Assembly: GCA_003550325.1 (NCBI GenBank)
Contig: QKWP01001731.1
Coordinates: 20,405-84,404 of the forward strand
Direction: 5' to 3'
From: Gigaspora rosea
Lineage: Eukaryota; Glomeromycota; Glomeromycetes; Diversisporales; Gigasporaceae
DNA: 64,000 nucleotides
Each line of letters starts with the position of its first letter. Position 1 is the stretch's first letter. Positions 1-11,872 of this stretch are shown here, in pieces. Position numbers and translations under genes: made by a program. The notes beneath the pieces are model-generated. The model was given only the letters and a program-made list of their open reading frames with translations. It had not been told where the DNA came from and searched no databases.

Positions 1-1033
1 TTTTATTCCGGCACTTTGTGAAAACCTTCGACGATTTCTGAAGTTACAAATATAAGTGAATATAATCGAATATGAGCGAATATAAGCAAATATAATAGTT
101 TATTTCTTTTCGTGTGTTTTTTTTGTTATTTTTTTCAGTTTCGTTTTTTGCTTTTTGTTTGTTTTTTTTTTATAGTACTTTTTAGAAAGTTGCGAATATG
201 GGCGAATATAAGCGAATATGATAGTTAAACAGAAGAAGAGAAATACAGTCAGACCTCCATAAATGCAATACCTCCCTAAATACAGGTTTTTTTCTATTCC
301 GTAAAATGTTATTAGTGCTAAATGCACGTTCTATATTCTGTAAATGCACATTCTCTTGAATAACATTTTATATCACACTAACCTCCCTAAATGCACGTGG
401 CCAATCAAAGTTTAGTATTTAAGATAGGTTATTCAGTTTGTTAGAAGTTACACAAACTTGATGATCTAATTTTTAAAAGCTACAATTTAATTGGCTCTCT
501 CTAAATGCAAACCTTCCTAAATGCATGTTGTAGGCTTGTCCCTACAAGTTGCATTTATGGAGGGTTGACTGTAATAGCTAACTATAGGGTAAGAAAAATA
601 AGTGTATAGAGCTAGTATTATGCGACGAAGTATGAAAGTAGTTTAAAATATTACTATTTTTTCATTTTCGTTTTTTTTGGTTTTATTTTTTTTGGCATTT
701 TTTTATTTTAGGAAGTAGCGAATATGAGCGAATATTAGCAAATATAAAGAAGAAAAGAAATAATAGCTAACTGCAGGGTGAGAAAAATAAGTATATAGAG
801 CTAGCATTATGTGATGAAGTGCAAAAGGGTTCAAAATATTACTAATTTTTTTGTTTGTTTTTTTCATTATTTTTTTGGGTTTAGTTTTTTTTGTTTTTAT
901 TTTTTTTTGGCATTTTTTTTATTTTATCATAAAAAATATATAATAATATATAATAAAATATATAATATTGATTAAAAATATATTTTTAATTAAATATAAT
1001 GTATACTAATAATAATAAATAAAAAATATAAAA
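1..1033. repeat. T-rich 'AATATAAGCG' repeat, copy 1 (runs off the left edge)
   Basis: Units of about 200 bp alternate a short motif (AATATAAGCGAATATGAGCG) with T-rich stretches and a conserved block containing AGCTAGCATTATGTGA. The same sequence recurs at 31690-33300. The copy is interrupted by a pogo-like MITE (246-571) and by a tRNA-headed retroelement at 1034; it resumes at about 5055-5150 with the sequence that follows directly at about 33195-33290 in the second copy. No coding potential is seen. The family is not recognised. Confidence 0.7.
246..571. mobile_element. pogo/Tigger-like MITE, TA target duplication
   Basis: The ends are inverted repeats (left CAGTCAGACCTCCATAAATG, right ending CATTTATGGAGGGTTGACTG) flanked by TA. 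The second copy of the host repeat has the empty site GAGAAATAATAGCT near 32360, which confirms a TA duplication. CAGT-ended TIRs with TA sites are typical of Tc1/mariner-pogo elements. It is 326 bp with no transposase, so non-autonomous. A degenerate relative starts near 30461. Confidence 0.85.
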
Positions 1034-1645
1034 GAGTGTGGCGCCTTAGAGAAGTGGTCAAGGTGTCACTCCCAAGCGGCAGGTTGACAGTTCGAATCCC
1101 ACTAGCGACGTTTTGAAGTTAAATCTGCGTTCGGTGATTGTGGCTTATGAGCGGTTGGGCGCTAAACCTGTAACCTTGGTTTTACCATCTTGAATAGGAG
1201 CCTGCAGGCGCAATGATGTATGTGTTACATCGCAAATCCAGGGAACCGGAAAAAACCCACAAGAAACCGTTTGGAAAGATCCGAGTTAGGAGGTAGTGAA
1301 AATCGGTCCTACGGTATGCACCAGAAAAGGCGGATACTACGATCGGAACGAACCTAATAAGGGCAGGTAGCCTCGGTTAGGGGTCTTAATGGGTCGGGTT
1401 GGGTCGGGTTTGGGTCTGACCCGGGTCAGACCCGCCTCCTGTCAAACCCGACCCAGATCAGACCCGCCTCATGTCAAACCCGACCCGGGTCAGACCCGCC
1501 TTATGTCAAACCCGACCCGGGTCAGACCCGCCTCATGTCAAACCCGACCCGGGTCAGACCTGCTTCACATCAAACCTGACCCGGGTCTGATCTAACCCGA
1601 CCCAACCCGGGTTAAACCTGGTCAGATTATAGCTGATATTAATTA

Positions 1646-1797
1646 GGGAAGTAACAAAAATCAGGTGATTTTTTAGGGAGGGAGGGGGGTAAAAAAAGTT
1701 GAAATTATATATAAGAACCTGACTATTTATATATTAAGAAAGAGGGAGGGGGGTAGGCCTCTGATAAAAAATAATCAGGTGATTAATGAGACTGCCC
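1646..1797. mobile_element. Tourist-like (PIF/Harbinger) MITE, copy 1
   Basis: A 152-bp element starting GGGAAGTAACAAAAATCAGG and ending TTAATGAGACTGCCC, flanked by the 3-bp duplication TTA. GGG ends with TTA/TAA duplications are the PIF/Harbinger signature. Other copies lie at 46600-46750, 58707-59908 (interrupted) and 62094-62576 (interrupted). Confidence 0.85.
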
Positions 1798-2460
1798 TTA
1801 TAGCAAATAATGATGGAAAAGCATCGACACTTAAAGATAAAAATGGTCATAATGGTCATAATGAGTATAATTAGGTAGCTGCGCGATGCAGTCGTGCTAA
1901 AACCAGGAACGTGATGTAATGTTATCTTGCTCAACTGGTTATCAATTTATAAATGTCTCACTTGGAACAAGACACACACTGAAACAACTTTCAGGCGTAA
2001 CTATATGCTTCTCTTCTCTTTATTCGTTGCAGTCAAAAGACTAACTTTTGTCTTCTATTTATATTAATTCTGCGATTACATATATTGTTTAACACTTATA
2101 ATTCTCTAATTTTACTTTTTTCATTGTAATAAAATAAACTCTTAAATTCTACTATAAAATCGTCTTTGCTACGGTGATCGATGATCACAATAACGTTGCC
2201 CAACATTATAATACTTGTCATAATTCTGGTCGACTATATTACCAAATAAGTTGTTCGAATTTATTTTCATTCTACCTTTGCACTTTTCGCTTTGTTATAC
2301 ATTTCGTATTAAATCGTTAACAATCACTTTATAGACAAATTAATTCATAGACAATTAATTTACAGACAAGATTATTCTACAGACGGTTAATTCACAGACA
2401 AATTCATTTTGTTGACTATATATTTAGCCAACAATTACTTAATAAATTGCACCAGCTTTA

Positions 2461-2515
2461 CCGTAAATTCTCGAAACAACGTCCATGCCCGCTATTTCGA
2501 GAATTTGCGATAAAT
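2461..2515. repeat. Mini-palindrome related to the 13807-14213 MITE
   Basis: CCGTAAATTCTCGAAA is followed within about 25 bases by TTTCGAGAATTTGCGA, an imperfect inverted repeat flanked by TA. The arm resembles the CCGTAAATTTTCGAATAACG end at 14213. It is probably a miniature deletion derivative of the same TA-inserting family. Confidence 0.4.
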
Positions 2516-2855
2516 TAAACTTAATTCTAACAACAATAACTAGAATTAATTGTCTGTAAAATCTGATGTCATTGAAATAACTGCCAATAAAACAAACTTG
2601 TTTGTGAATAAATCGATTGTAAAATAATCTTACCTGTAATTAAATTCTCTGCGAACTAAATTGTCTGTGAAGTAATTTTTGGTGAGTTGATGCTACTGAA
2701 TAGAATATTAAATAAAAACTCAATAAAATCGAAATAGATCACAATAAATACAATTTGAATCTTAAGGCAGTCTGATAGCGATAGAGAATATTTTACCTGA
2801 TTTCGTTCCACCATATGATACATATCACTGCATTCTCAGAATAACACAGATACTT

Positions 2856-3290
2856 GGGAGTGCTTGATGAAATTGGGCCGGTTTAGTTCGATCATGAACA
2901 AATGGTTTAAAACGATAACTAACACACATAATTACGGGAATAAGGGTCCTCTTTATTAATATGAATCAATACATTGGATTATTACAGAAATACTATCTAC
3001 AACCCTACTTGTTCTTCCTCCATAAGCTAAAACCAAACCCTTATATATTTTTAATTCATATGGGAGCTTTAAATCACTCGTCAAATCTCACAAACGGGTG
3101 ATAAATCTCCAAACGAGTAATTGATCACCCGTCTGGAGATTTGATTACCTGTTTGGAGATTTGATCACCTGTTTGGGCTTTGATCACCCGTTTGGAGATT
3201 CAATCACCCGAAAATTTGCCAAAATAAGAAATAAATAACGATAAAATAACAATACTAACTAAAAATAGAAAAAGTTGAGCATCATACACG
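2856..3290 (-). mobile_element. Probable solo LTR (fossil)
   Basis: Read on the minus strand, the segment has the order of an LTR: a U3-like part with about six degenerate copies of a 20-bp motif (TGATCACCCGTTTGGAGATT, 3080-3210), a TATA box (TATATAAGGG, near 3040), a transcribed-looking part, and an AATAAAG polyadenylation signal near 2960. No coding region or second LTR was found next to it. Family and exact ends are uncertain and no target duplication was established. Treated as an old fragment. Confidence 0.35.
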
Positions 3291-3303
3291 AACAGTAGGC
3301 ATC

Positions 3304-3632
3304 CACTTATTTGCGCGGGTAATACAAGCTCCTGGAGAGGAAATAGCCAATCGAAGAGTGCAAATTTTGACTATTCCGGATCAGCCCGACAAAGAATTCG
3401 AACACGCGTAAAAGAAGAAAAAAGCGAAAATATGCAAAAACTAATGTTTAAATTGATCTTAGTGCACTAATTAAAAATGACGGGAATGAAATTTTACTTA
3501 TATTAAGCATTACTCTAACCCTATGGCCTCTAACGTTAAGGCCCTAACCCTAAATTTTTATCTCTCGCACTTAGTTTATTTACAAAATTGGAATTCCTTT
3601 TTTGGTTTGTGTTACTTGCGCAAATAAGTAAA
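3304..3632. mobile_element. Unclassified MITE with 25-bp TIRs
   Basis: Left ACTTATTTGCGCGGGTAATA and the inverted right end TTACTTGCGCAAATAAGT match with few mismatches. The interior of about 300 bp is AT-rich and non-coding. No clear target duplication is visible, so the superfamily is open. Confidence 0.5.
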
Positions 3633-3752
3633 ATGGAACAGCAGAAGTATGTTATACCAGCACAGCATATTGACATGTGAAATGATAGCCTTTTAACGCC
3701 CAATCAAATGCAAGATTTTGCGAACTATTATTCTAGATAGAAGGTAACCATA

Positions 3753-3851
3753 CACTCCGTCAATTTGCATGACTGCGTTCCTGGTAACTCCGTCAATTTG
3801 CATGACTGCGTTCCTGGTAACTCCGTCAATTTGCATGACTGCGTTCCTGGT
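3753..3851. repeat. Three perfect tandem copies of a 33-bp unit
   Basis: The unit includes ACTCCGTCAATTTGCATGAC and GCGTTCCTGG; the three copies at 3753, 3786 and 3819 are nearly identical, implying recent slippage or expansion. GTTCCTGGT is the end motif of the surrounding repeat, so terminal sequence has been copied internally. Confidence 0.85.
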
Positions 3852-5150
3852 ATGACCTAATTAGTAATTGCGTGATGCAGTCACTAGATCTTCTCTTTAT
3901 TTATTAGTATAGATAGTTTCACTTCTATTTTTGTATAATTCATTAAATTCTCGATAGCACGTCAACGTGCTAGGCTTAGTAGTACTATCGTTGAATAGCA
4001 CGTAGAGTGTTATACTGCACATTAACGTGCCAAACAACACGTTAACATGTCATATATTAAATCCAAATATATATAAACAAATGAATTTAAATTCAATAAA
4101 GGGAGAGACATGTAGAGAAGTTCCCTTCGATTTTACTTAATATGATCTATTAATTCTTCCGTTCCTGGTTTTGCATGACAGCGTCGCGAGCTATCTTATT
4201 TCAAAATTTATAGTTTTATTACATTAAAATTCATAAAATACAAACCTGTGGTGTGTTCATTACGTTATTGACGCATTCCATACTTAGATATATACTAGTC
4301 GATATAAAAAAACATCTTGTATGTAGATTTATTCTTTTAAACCGATGAAAAAAGTGGACAATCAATATAAAAAATATTTCGTATGTAGTTAAAATGACGA
4401 AAAAAGGGGTGTAAATCTCGCAAAGCTTATGTTTATGGCCAGATAATATTATTAATAATGTAATTTATATAACAATAACTTTACTGCACGATCCATTCTA
4501 GGTCTAGTATATAATCTGACCTGGGTCTGACCCGATCCGGATTTATTCTGACCTGGGTCTGACCTGACCCGGGATTTTTCTGACCCGGGTCTGACCCGAC
4601 CCGGGTTTGGTCTGACTCAACCTGACCCGGGTTGGGTCTGACCCGAGTCGGGTCGGGTCTGACCCGACCCAGCTAAGACCCCTAGCCTCGGTTACCAAAT
4701 CCAGGCAATGGTACATGTATAGGACATGGAATTTGTTCCGGTAGGCTCTTGTGCGATGGTAAAGTAGCCCTTAGGTTGTCAATACCTAAAAGGGTTGTGG
4801 CCCACAATATCTGCATTAAATGTAGTGCGTCAGGTAGTAATAGAAGGACCATGAACTAGAGGGTTTAAATAGACAATTCCCGTAGTTGGGTTGTAGGTAT
4901 GGCAGCTAGTGTAGAACCTTCGGGCGGACTACTTAAATTAGGCACCAAAAGTGCATGAGTGGCTAGTTGTATCCTCATTCATGTAACAAATATTATGTCA
5001 CTATAACTCATAATAAAATCCCGGCCATAGCACACGGCCTCTAAACTTAAAAAAAAAAAATATAAAATATAAAATTTTATATTAAATTGCGAAACCTTGT
5101 GAAAATATGCGAAAACATGCGAAAATCTGTAAAACAGTTAAAAATAAGTA

Positions 5151-6188
5151 TATAGTCTAATAGTATTGTTATTCCTGATTTTTAATCTGATATCTATCGA
5201 TTATTACCAATTATTATTAATTACTATCTTAATCGATAGTCCTCGTTATGGGGGATTTAAATCGATTACTATCCAATAATGATAAAAATCAATAGTAATC
5301 CCCGTGCAAATTTTGGTGATGATTATTGTTATTTGAAAGTTAATCCAATTGTTCTGAACTAGCGAAAATTTCAATGTAATTTTTAGATAAAGGCTGCGAT
5401 TATATGAGTAATTTTCCATTAAGCATCGTAAATTAATATTCTTTCTGCCTGCATCTTCGATTACAAGTTCGTATACTATAGCTTTTTTTACTATATTTTC
5501 TATAAGTATTTTGGTCTTCTGGTAAGCAGATTCCTTCCATTTTAATAAATGTCATCCTAATTTGTAATGTGTTTGACATAACGATAATATTTACAATTGA
5601 AGATGAAGATTATTTCAAATTGTTAGAAAATCGAGACGAAAGAAATCACTAATAGATAAGTGCCTAGTATTTTATAGAATATATAATTACTAATTTACAT
5701 TAGTTAATATATAGTAACGACGACACTTTATATGCGCAGGAAGTAAAATTTGAGTTATGTACTTATGTAAAGTAAGCCACGATAGGCACTAATTCGTATA
5801 ACGCAAAATTACTTGGGCCCATATTTGCGCTTTTATAAAAATAAATATTTTAAGTTGGGCCCGCATTCATAATTATTTTCAAATTTGGGTCCCGATATGT
5901 AAATTCCCCAATATTTTTTTTTATAGTAGTAAAATGTCTCTTATCGTTATAGAATATTGCATCTGCAAAAGAATTATAGATTTAGTCCACATATCTTAAA
6001 TAATGGCAAGCCATATTTCAAACTAGTTTTTTGTAGTAATGATTAGTTATCCACATTTTGCTATAAAAAATTCAAATTATATGACGTATATTAGAATTCG
6101 CACCATTAACTCCTAAATTAGTAAATTTATCCCCTTGTATATACCATTTGAACTATGTGATGCATCGATCTGTTGACCTATTGTCAAT
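5151..6188. other. Gene-free AT-rich stretch
   Basis: After the end of the T-rich repeat, no ORF with family resemblance, RNA gene or element with clear ends was seen. Short inverted runs around ATCGATAGT (5195-5300) are low in complexity. Confidence 0.5.
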
Positions 6189-6200
6189 TTGAGTTATTAT

Positions 6201-6292
6201 GACTATTACAACTATTACAACCATTACACCCATTACAACAATAACACCCATTGCAGCTATTTTATGAATTACGACCATTGCACCTATTACGA
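6201..6292. repeat. 9-bp minisatellite (ACTATTACA type)
   Basis: Degenerate tandem copies of a nine-base unit such as ACCATTACA or ACAATAACA. The 62-codon frame across it only reflects the repeat and is not a gene. Confidence 0.7.
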
Positions 6293-6349
6293 CAAAAAAT
6301 TACAACCTTCAAATAAAAGGTTGCAACTTTACAACCATGTCAAACCTAT

Positions 6350-6513
6350 TATAGCAGGCAACTTTAGTTACAGGTAATCTACCTGACCAATCGATGAACA
6401 AATATTACCGTAATACAGACCTATTTTTCAATTCGTCTTCAGTGGGATTTGAACTCTAGATCTGCTGCTTGGGGGTGACAACCAGACAGCTTCTCTATGT
6501 CGCCACACCCTTT
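6350..6513 (-). mobile_element. tRNA-headed SINE-like element, copy b (3' truncated)
   Basis: On the minus strand it begins AGGGTGTGGCGACATAGAGA and carries the B box AGAGTTCAAATCC, followed by the shared body (ATAGGTCTGTATTACGGTAA). Similarity stops near 6350, soon after ACCTGTAAC, where the minisatellite follows. Only the tRNA-like head and the first part of the body remain, with no poly(A) tail. Confidence 0.75.
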
Positions 6514-6999
6514 GCTAAGCATTTTTATCCAATAATACAAAGATAGCTTATATAATAAAATTTTAAGCTATTATAATATTACTACCAGTAAAAGTTAGCA
6601 ATACTCAATTTTTATATATTATTAATTAATATATGCTATATTTTTATTTTAGCTTAAAAATAGAAAGCTAAGCTTAATAAAATTTTAAGTAAAAAGCATA
6701 TTATTTATTTTATAATATTTTTTACTTAGTAGCCATATATGGAGAACGTTTAAAGCAAAGACAACTTATATTTCTTAATAATTTCCTTGATTAATTTTAG
6801 AGTTAGGGTTACTTTAGGATAGTGTTAGAATAGGTTTTAGGTAGTTATATATATACAAAATTGCTTTTCTAACATTTTATTAACCTAACCAAAGTAGGTT
6901 TAGATTGCTATTTTTTGTATTTTTTTTAGGTTTTTTGATTTTCTTTTTTAGTTGCTTCACTAGTAATTATGATTTATCTCCACTTTAGATAACCCTATA

Positions 7000-7271
7000 C
7001 AGTATTGTATATTTTGGCTATCCAAGGCCTTTTTTGGCCTTGTCCATGTTCAAAATGTCCAAGCGTCCAAGAATGTTCAAAGCTTATATAGTATATAGGC
7101 TTTAATAATTATTAAATTTAATTTATCTAAAAAATATATAATTATATATTTTTTGAGGTGCTAAACATATTCCAGTTAAAATTAAAATAGATTGTCTTAA
7201 TAAAATTTTAAATAATTTTACTTTATTTAATTGTCCAAACTACTATCCAAAGCTGTCTCATGACAATACTG
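7000..7271. mobile_element. hAT MITE, CAGTRTTGT-ended family, diverged copy
   Basis: Ends CAGTATTG and CAATACTG, with an interior of TCCAAG/GTCCAA units and a central segment (AAATATATAATTATATATTT) shared with the younger copy at 39687-39938. Flanks ACCCTATA and CCCTTATA match at 6 of 8 positions, a decayed 8-bp duplication. Confidence 0.7.
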
Positions 7272-7439
7272 CCCTTATATATAGTATGATTGCTCTATTT
7301 TAATTCTGATTGGCTAATAAAATTTATAGACATAATTACTACTTCTAACTATGATTTATTAATAAAAATTATAATTTTTTTCATCTTAGGCGGTCTTACC
7401 AGTACTTTATTAATATTCAAAGTATAAAAAAAAAATTAT

Positions 7440-8300
7440 ACTTGTTTACTACTAATTTGCAAGTCTAACATCATCCGGCTGCTGTCCGTAGATGCGGTGC
7501 CCAAATACAACCCACCGCAATAGCACAAATCAAAAGATAGATACTATGTGGCTCTGTTAGACTACCTGCACTACAAAAAGTACATTCCATACCAAATTGG
7601 AATAAACTTCAATAGGAGTGAGAAAATGAGACTAAAACTAAAAAGGGTAATGTAAAAGAGAGGAAATGGGTAACGAACGACTAGAAAAAACCAAAAAAAA
7701 ACAACCCAAAAGAAACAAAAGAGTAGAAAAAATTAAAAACCTCTATTGAACAATTTACAACAGATAGGTAGAAAAATCTAACTAAGAGCTAAACTAAACT
7801 ACTAACTAAACAAATTTTTCACTAATGGTTTCCTCCACAAAGTTTCACGTGTCATTCCTCGTTTATTTTGTTGCCAAAACCAACTCATGACCTTGAATCC
7901 AATATGGTAGGTGCCTTTCCAATTTGGACGGAGTAAATACTGCTGATCTTTTGGAAAAGGTACGCCAAAAAGCCCACTTTGTTGAAAAAATTTTTGAAAG
8001 AACCGTCAACACCAAAAATTCCACTTGTAGTTTTTAAAAAAGAATATTCTTCTTTAACAAAAAACTCATCATTTTCATTTTCCACCCTTTCGGGAGCTAA
8101 CCTTGATACTAGATTTTTCGGTAAGTGATAAACTCTAAGCCTGTTGACAGGCAGTCTATAAACTGTCTCTAAACGACAAGTGCCGTCCCAGCAGTGAGTG
8201 ATGAACTCTGAAGCTACTAGCAGATAGTATATGACCTCTATCCATAAATAATAGATGCTGTTTTATGGGATTTCTCAAAAGTTTTCAGCTTATCTTAGTT
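7440..8300 (-). pseudogene. Degenerate LINE-like retroelement fragment
   Basis: On the minus strand, 8240-7885 reads open for about 115 codons (HCWDGTCRLETVYRLPVNRL is part of it) and stops at 7885. Downstream on the same strand (about 7585-7465) a short frame reads CTFCSAGSLTEPHSIYLLIC and then reaches a Trp. This C-x2-C...H...C...W pattern resembles the zinc-binding motif at the C-terminus of LINE reverse-transcriptase ORFs. No reverse-transcriptase core was found. A T-rich stretch between the parts recalls 49330-49460. The family assignment is tentative. Confidence 0.35.
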
Positions 8301-8745
8301 TTTAGTAAAGAAATTTTTGGAATTATGTGTACAAGTGATCGTCAGAAAAAGGTTCAATTTTGATTAAAAATTATATAATAAATATATGCCTCAAATTATA
8401 AAAAATATATAAAAAAATTTTAGTAGTCAAATTTGGCTATTAGATAGTTTAAAAGATGAGAGAAAATTAATAAAAATAGAACAAATTTATTTAATAAATT
8501 TGTTTTATTTTATTGATTTCTCTTTATTTACAGATTATTTTGTTTAGATTACTTATAGATTATCAATTAATAATACAAACTTTAATTATAAAATCATCTT
8601 TATATTTTAACAAAAATTTTATTGCTAAATTTTGAAATAAAGTATACTTTGCACCAATTATAATTTTAACTTTAATTATAAGAGTTTGTTTTTTTATATT
8701 TTGATAGTAATATTACACCTAAACTTAGTTATAGCTACAGGTAGC

Positions 8746-9786
8746 TAGAGTGTCCAGGATTATGCTATTAGCATAATTAGCAAAATTCAAGTTTGCTAGC
8801 ATTTAGAGTTCCTCAAATTCAAATCAAATCAAATATTGGATCAATTTGAATTTGATCAAATCAAATTGACCCTGATTTGAATTTGATTTAATTCAAATAT
8901 TTGAATTTGAATTTGATTTGAATTTGAATTTTTAATAGTAATTTTCAAATCAAATCAAATATTTGTCAAATCAAATCAAATTTGGCCATATTTGAATTTG
9001 ATCAAATCAAATATAGTCAAATTTGAATTTGAATTTGATCAAATATTTGATTCAAATATTTGAAAATCAAATCAAATTGTGGAACCCTACTAGCATTATT
9101 ATGCTAGCAGCAGAATTCAGCATTATTTACATTTTTAGTACAAATTTTAGCATAATTTGGGTATTTTTGATAATAGATAGATTATCACTAAATTTTTAAC
9201 AAAAATTGCAGTTTTAGCTATTATATATATATATGGTACAGAGAATCTATAAACCTCATTGCTTTATATAATACATATATCATGAATGTTGCCATCTAGA
9301 ATTGTGTTAGCAAAATTTTGCTTTTGATTGGACATGTTACGGTAATGGGCTATGTTAGTGCTGAATTTGATATTAATATTATTTTGAGATAGCCATATGA
9401 AACAAATCAGGTGAGAATGTTTTACATTATTTTGATTTTAACCGATTGTGAAATGACCAAGGTCAATTTGTGATGCAGTTATGAGACCATAGCAATGTAA
9501 TAAACTACTGATAATAATTACATATTATTAATAATAACAATAAAAATTGCACATTTTATCAATGATGATAATTATAATGATTAATAATCACATTGATATT
9601 TGCATTGAAAAATTAGAATAAATATAATTTGTAAATAGTTATTTTTAAAATTTTACATTATAAAAACTATAAAATTTATTAATTTTAAAAAATTTTTTTA
9701 AAAAAATCATTAGCATTAAAAGCATAATTTCATATCATTAGCAAGCATAATTTACTATCATTAGCAGCAGAATTCTGGACACCGTA
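8746..9786. mobile_element. hAT-like non-autonomous element with TATGCTAGCAT subterminal repeats
   Basis: Left TAGAGTGTCCAGGATT and inverted right end AATTCTGGACACCGTA, flanked by the perfect 8-bp duplication CAGGTAGC (8738-8745 and 9787-9794). Subterminal regions repeat TTAGCATAATTAGC-type motifs. No transposase. A second hAT MITE (8804-9089) sits inside its left part. Confidence 0.85.
8804..9089. mobile_element. 286-bp hAT MITE built of AATCAAAT repeats, copy 1
   Basis: Ends TAGAGTTCC and GGAACCCTA with the perfect 8-bp duplication CTAGCATT (8796-8803 and 9090-9097). Between them, AAATCAAATC and its complement alternate so that the element could fold on itself. The copy at 58756-59041 has the same length. 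Confidence 0.9.
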
Positions 9787-9884
9787 CAGGTAGCCTATAG
9801 TTACAAATATTGATTCTATTTATAATTTATATTATATAATATATTTTTAAAATTTTACATAACTACAGATTTTAAAATTTATTA

Positions 9885-10216
9885 ACAGTGAATAACTTTT
9901 GATCCATTAGTCCATTTTTAATAAAAACAACACCAAAATGTTTGTCTCAATAAAACAATTCCAATGAGCCCTGAATTATTAAAATCCAATCACTAGATCC
10001 CGAAATTATTAATAATTTGTATTACTTCAAATGTTTAAAAAATTAATAAAAAAAAAAATTTTTTTTAAACATTCAAAGTAAACAAATCGTAAAGGGTTTA
10101 GTGATTGGATTTTAAAGATTGATTTTAATGATTTTGGGTTTGTTAGAATCATCTCATCGAGACGAACATTTTAGTTTATCAAAAATGGAATGGCGGATCA
10201 AAAGTTATTCACTGTT
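9885..10216. repeat. Foldback element F, copy 1
   Basis: Inverted arms CAGTGAATAACTTTTGATCC and GGATCAAAAGTTATTCACTG enclose matching inner arms that meet near an AT-rich centre (10020-10080). The arm sequence recurs at 45489-46875 and 59279-59606. No ORF. Confidence 0.75.
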
Positions 10217-11786
10217 TAAAGATTTTTGAAATTTTTAATAGTAAATTTCAAAAATTCGTGAACATGAATCGACCAATCAAAATTAATCTTACATGGCAGA
10301 TATTAATTATATCTGATTATGTCTTTAATTGCTAAATTGTTTAAATTTGACCAGGCTATGATATTAATTAGTTTAATCATAAATTACATGATGTAAAATT
10401 TTGACCAAATAAAAATAAGATTCCTTTAAATTTTATAAAACTTTAAAAAAAATTTTTTTAAGTATTTTTACTATCCGGGTGAGCTTTTTAAAAAAATCTT
10501 TAAAAAATCTTAAATGTTTTTAATATATAAAATTTCTTTGAAAATGCCGGGTCGTTTTTAAATTTGGTTATGAGAACCGATTCATTAAGTTTGTATAGGT
10601 AAATTTGTGCATTTAAACACAATGCTATTTTTAGTATACGTACATAACAGTAACTTAAGCATGTGAAAAAAATTAAATTATTATTGATCCTCCACAATTA
10701 TAAGCGTCTAGCACAATGAAATGAATGATCATTAATTTAATCCTGTCTCAATAATCATCGATACAACATAATTTGATGGATCTTTCAATATAAGAAAAAC
10801 ATAGATCATAACACGAAAAAATTCTTCGGAATAAAAGAATGGGATTAAGTTTACAACCTTGGCTAATAAAAAAAAAAATGAATATAAAAAGAATACAATA
10901 ATAAACAGCGATCAGCAATATTTTTTTTTCAAAATGCCGTAATTGGTAAGGAATGTATTATAATTCCTAATAAAGTGTCCAAATTCTAGTAATAAATTCA
11001 TACCTTTTATCAGGTACCGTAAACTGCCGTCCTCAGATACCAGACCCTATATGTCTAGACTCGGGTGTGAATCTCAAAATCTACAATAGCCAAGTGCAGT
11101 TTTTTTTTTTTAAGAATTTCAAAATCTACAATAACCAAGTGTTAAATATCTAAGCTGTCACACTATGAAAAATATGCATGCTTTTTGAATTGTTTCTTCA
11201 AATACAGAAATAGTACAAACTATACTAGACCCAGGTCTCTTACACCCCACCAATATTAAAGCTTAATATTAGATCCCTGGTCTTTTACTAGGCGATATAT
11301 TGCCGAGTATATGTGATTAACATATCGATATATGAAGGTTTATAAAACGATATAGATTTTATGCAATTAATTCAATAAAGAAATAGGTACGTACTGTACG
11401 TTATATTGCATGTTTATATTATAATTGATAAAAAAGGCTCAACATACAATGCTGTATTAAATACGGTCGAGCCTTCATAAATGCACATGCATGTACACCA
11501 TTTAAATCGGATATTCATCTATATACAGAATTAAGAATATCGAAACCGAATATTCTAACAATGTAAGTCTATAGTTAAAAAAAGAAATAACACCTGATTT
11601 CTCCAAAAGACAAAAAAGATTACCTTTTTGAGGTTGTTCATCATTTTTAATTAAAATGAACTACAAAAAAATTTGCAGTTAAGCCATATAGGTGATAATA
11701 TTCATACTATCCTCATACTAATGAGTATTAATATGAAAATTGTGATTTTTTTTCCATAACATTTGATAGACGTTACCACAGCTTCC
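10217..11786. other. Gene-free stretch with one short direct repeat
   Basis: No family-like ORF or RNA gene was seen. CAAAATCTACAATAGCCAAGTG-type sequence occurs twice (about 11074-11096 and 11119-11141) as a short direct repeat around a T tract. The rest is AT-rich and unassigned. Confidence 0.5.
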
Positions 11787-11794
11787 TATATAAA
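11787..11794 (+). promoter_or_regulatory. TATA box of the PB1-LCCL gene
   Basis: TATATAAA lies 79 bases upstream of the chosen ATG (11873), a usual spacing for a fungal TATA promoter with a short leader. No upstream in-frame ATG competes. Confidence 0.5.
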
Positions 11795-11872
11795 TTGAAC
11801 ATTAGCATTAAATTGAAATGTTTCGTAAACTCAAATTTTTATTATCGTCGTATTGAGCTTTAACAGAGAAAT

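Larger units (their letters stand above)
1876..4193. repeat. ACCAGGAAC-ended repeat, copy 1 (inside the hAT element)
   Basis: The left end is TAGCTGCGCGATGCAGTCGT followed by GCTAAAACCAGGAACG. The right end (4160-4193) is the inverted counterpart, with CGTTCCTGGTTTTGCATGAC and GCGTCGCGAGCTA. A related left end is at 42629. The superfamily is not recognised. The interior near 2330-2680 has short repeats of the form TTAATTCACAGACAA in both orientations. Confidence 0.5.
1378..4684. mobile_element. hAT-like non-autonomous element with GC-rich subterminal array
   Basis: TIR TAGGGGTCTTA at the left and TAAGACCCCTA at the right are flanked by the perfect 8-bp duplication GCCTCGGT (1370-1377 and 4685-4692), as expected for hAT. 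Both subterminal regions (about 1385-1620 and 4515-4675) are dense arrays of GGGTCAGACCCG/CCCGACCCGGG units, which are the most GC-rich DNA in the window. No transposase is recognised inside; the interior is filled by other insertions (Harbinger MITE, an ACCAGGAAC-ended repeat, a probable solo LTR). It sits inside the tRNA-headed retroelement. Confidence 0.85.
1034..5054 (+). mobile_element. tRNA-headed long SINE-like retroelement, copy a (split by a hAT element)
   Basis: The head (1034-1112) resembles a class-II tRNA with an A-box-like TGGCGCCTTAGAGAAGTGG and a B box AGTTCGAATCC. The body runs to 1377, is broken by a hAT-like element (1378-4684 plus 8-bp TSD), and resumes to an AATAAA at 5012-5017 and a poly(A) run from 5049. 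The flanking direct repeat AAAAAATATAAAA lies at 1021-1033 and about 5055-5067. The empty site survives in the other copy of the host repeat near 33200. The poly(A) tail, target duplication and internal promoter boxes point to LINE-mobilised retrotransposition. About 0.7 kb without the insert, which is long for a SINE. Confidence 0.75.

Noticed and set aside
1389-1595. 68-codon Arg/Pro-rich ORF
   Set aside because: Translation of the CCCGACCCGGGTCAGACC subterminal array.
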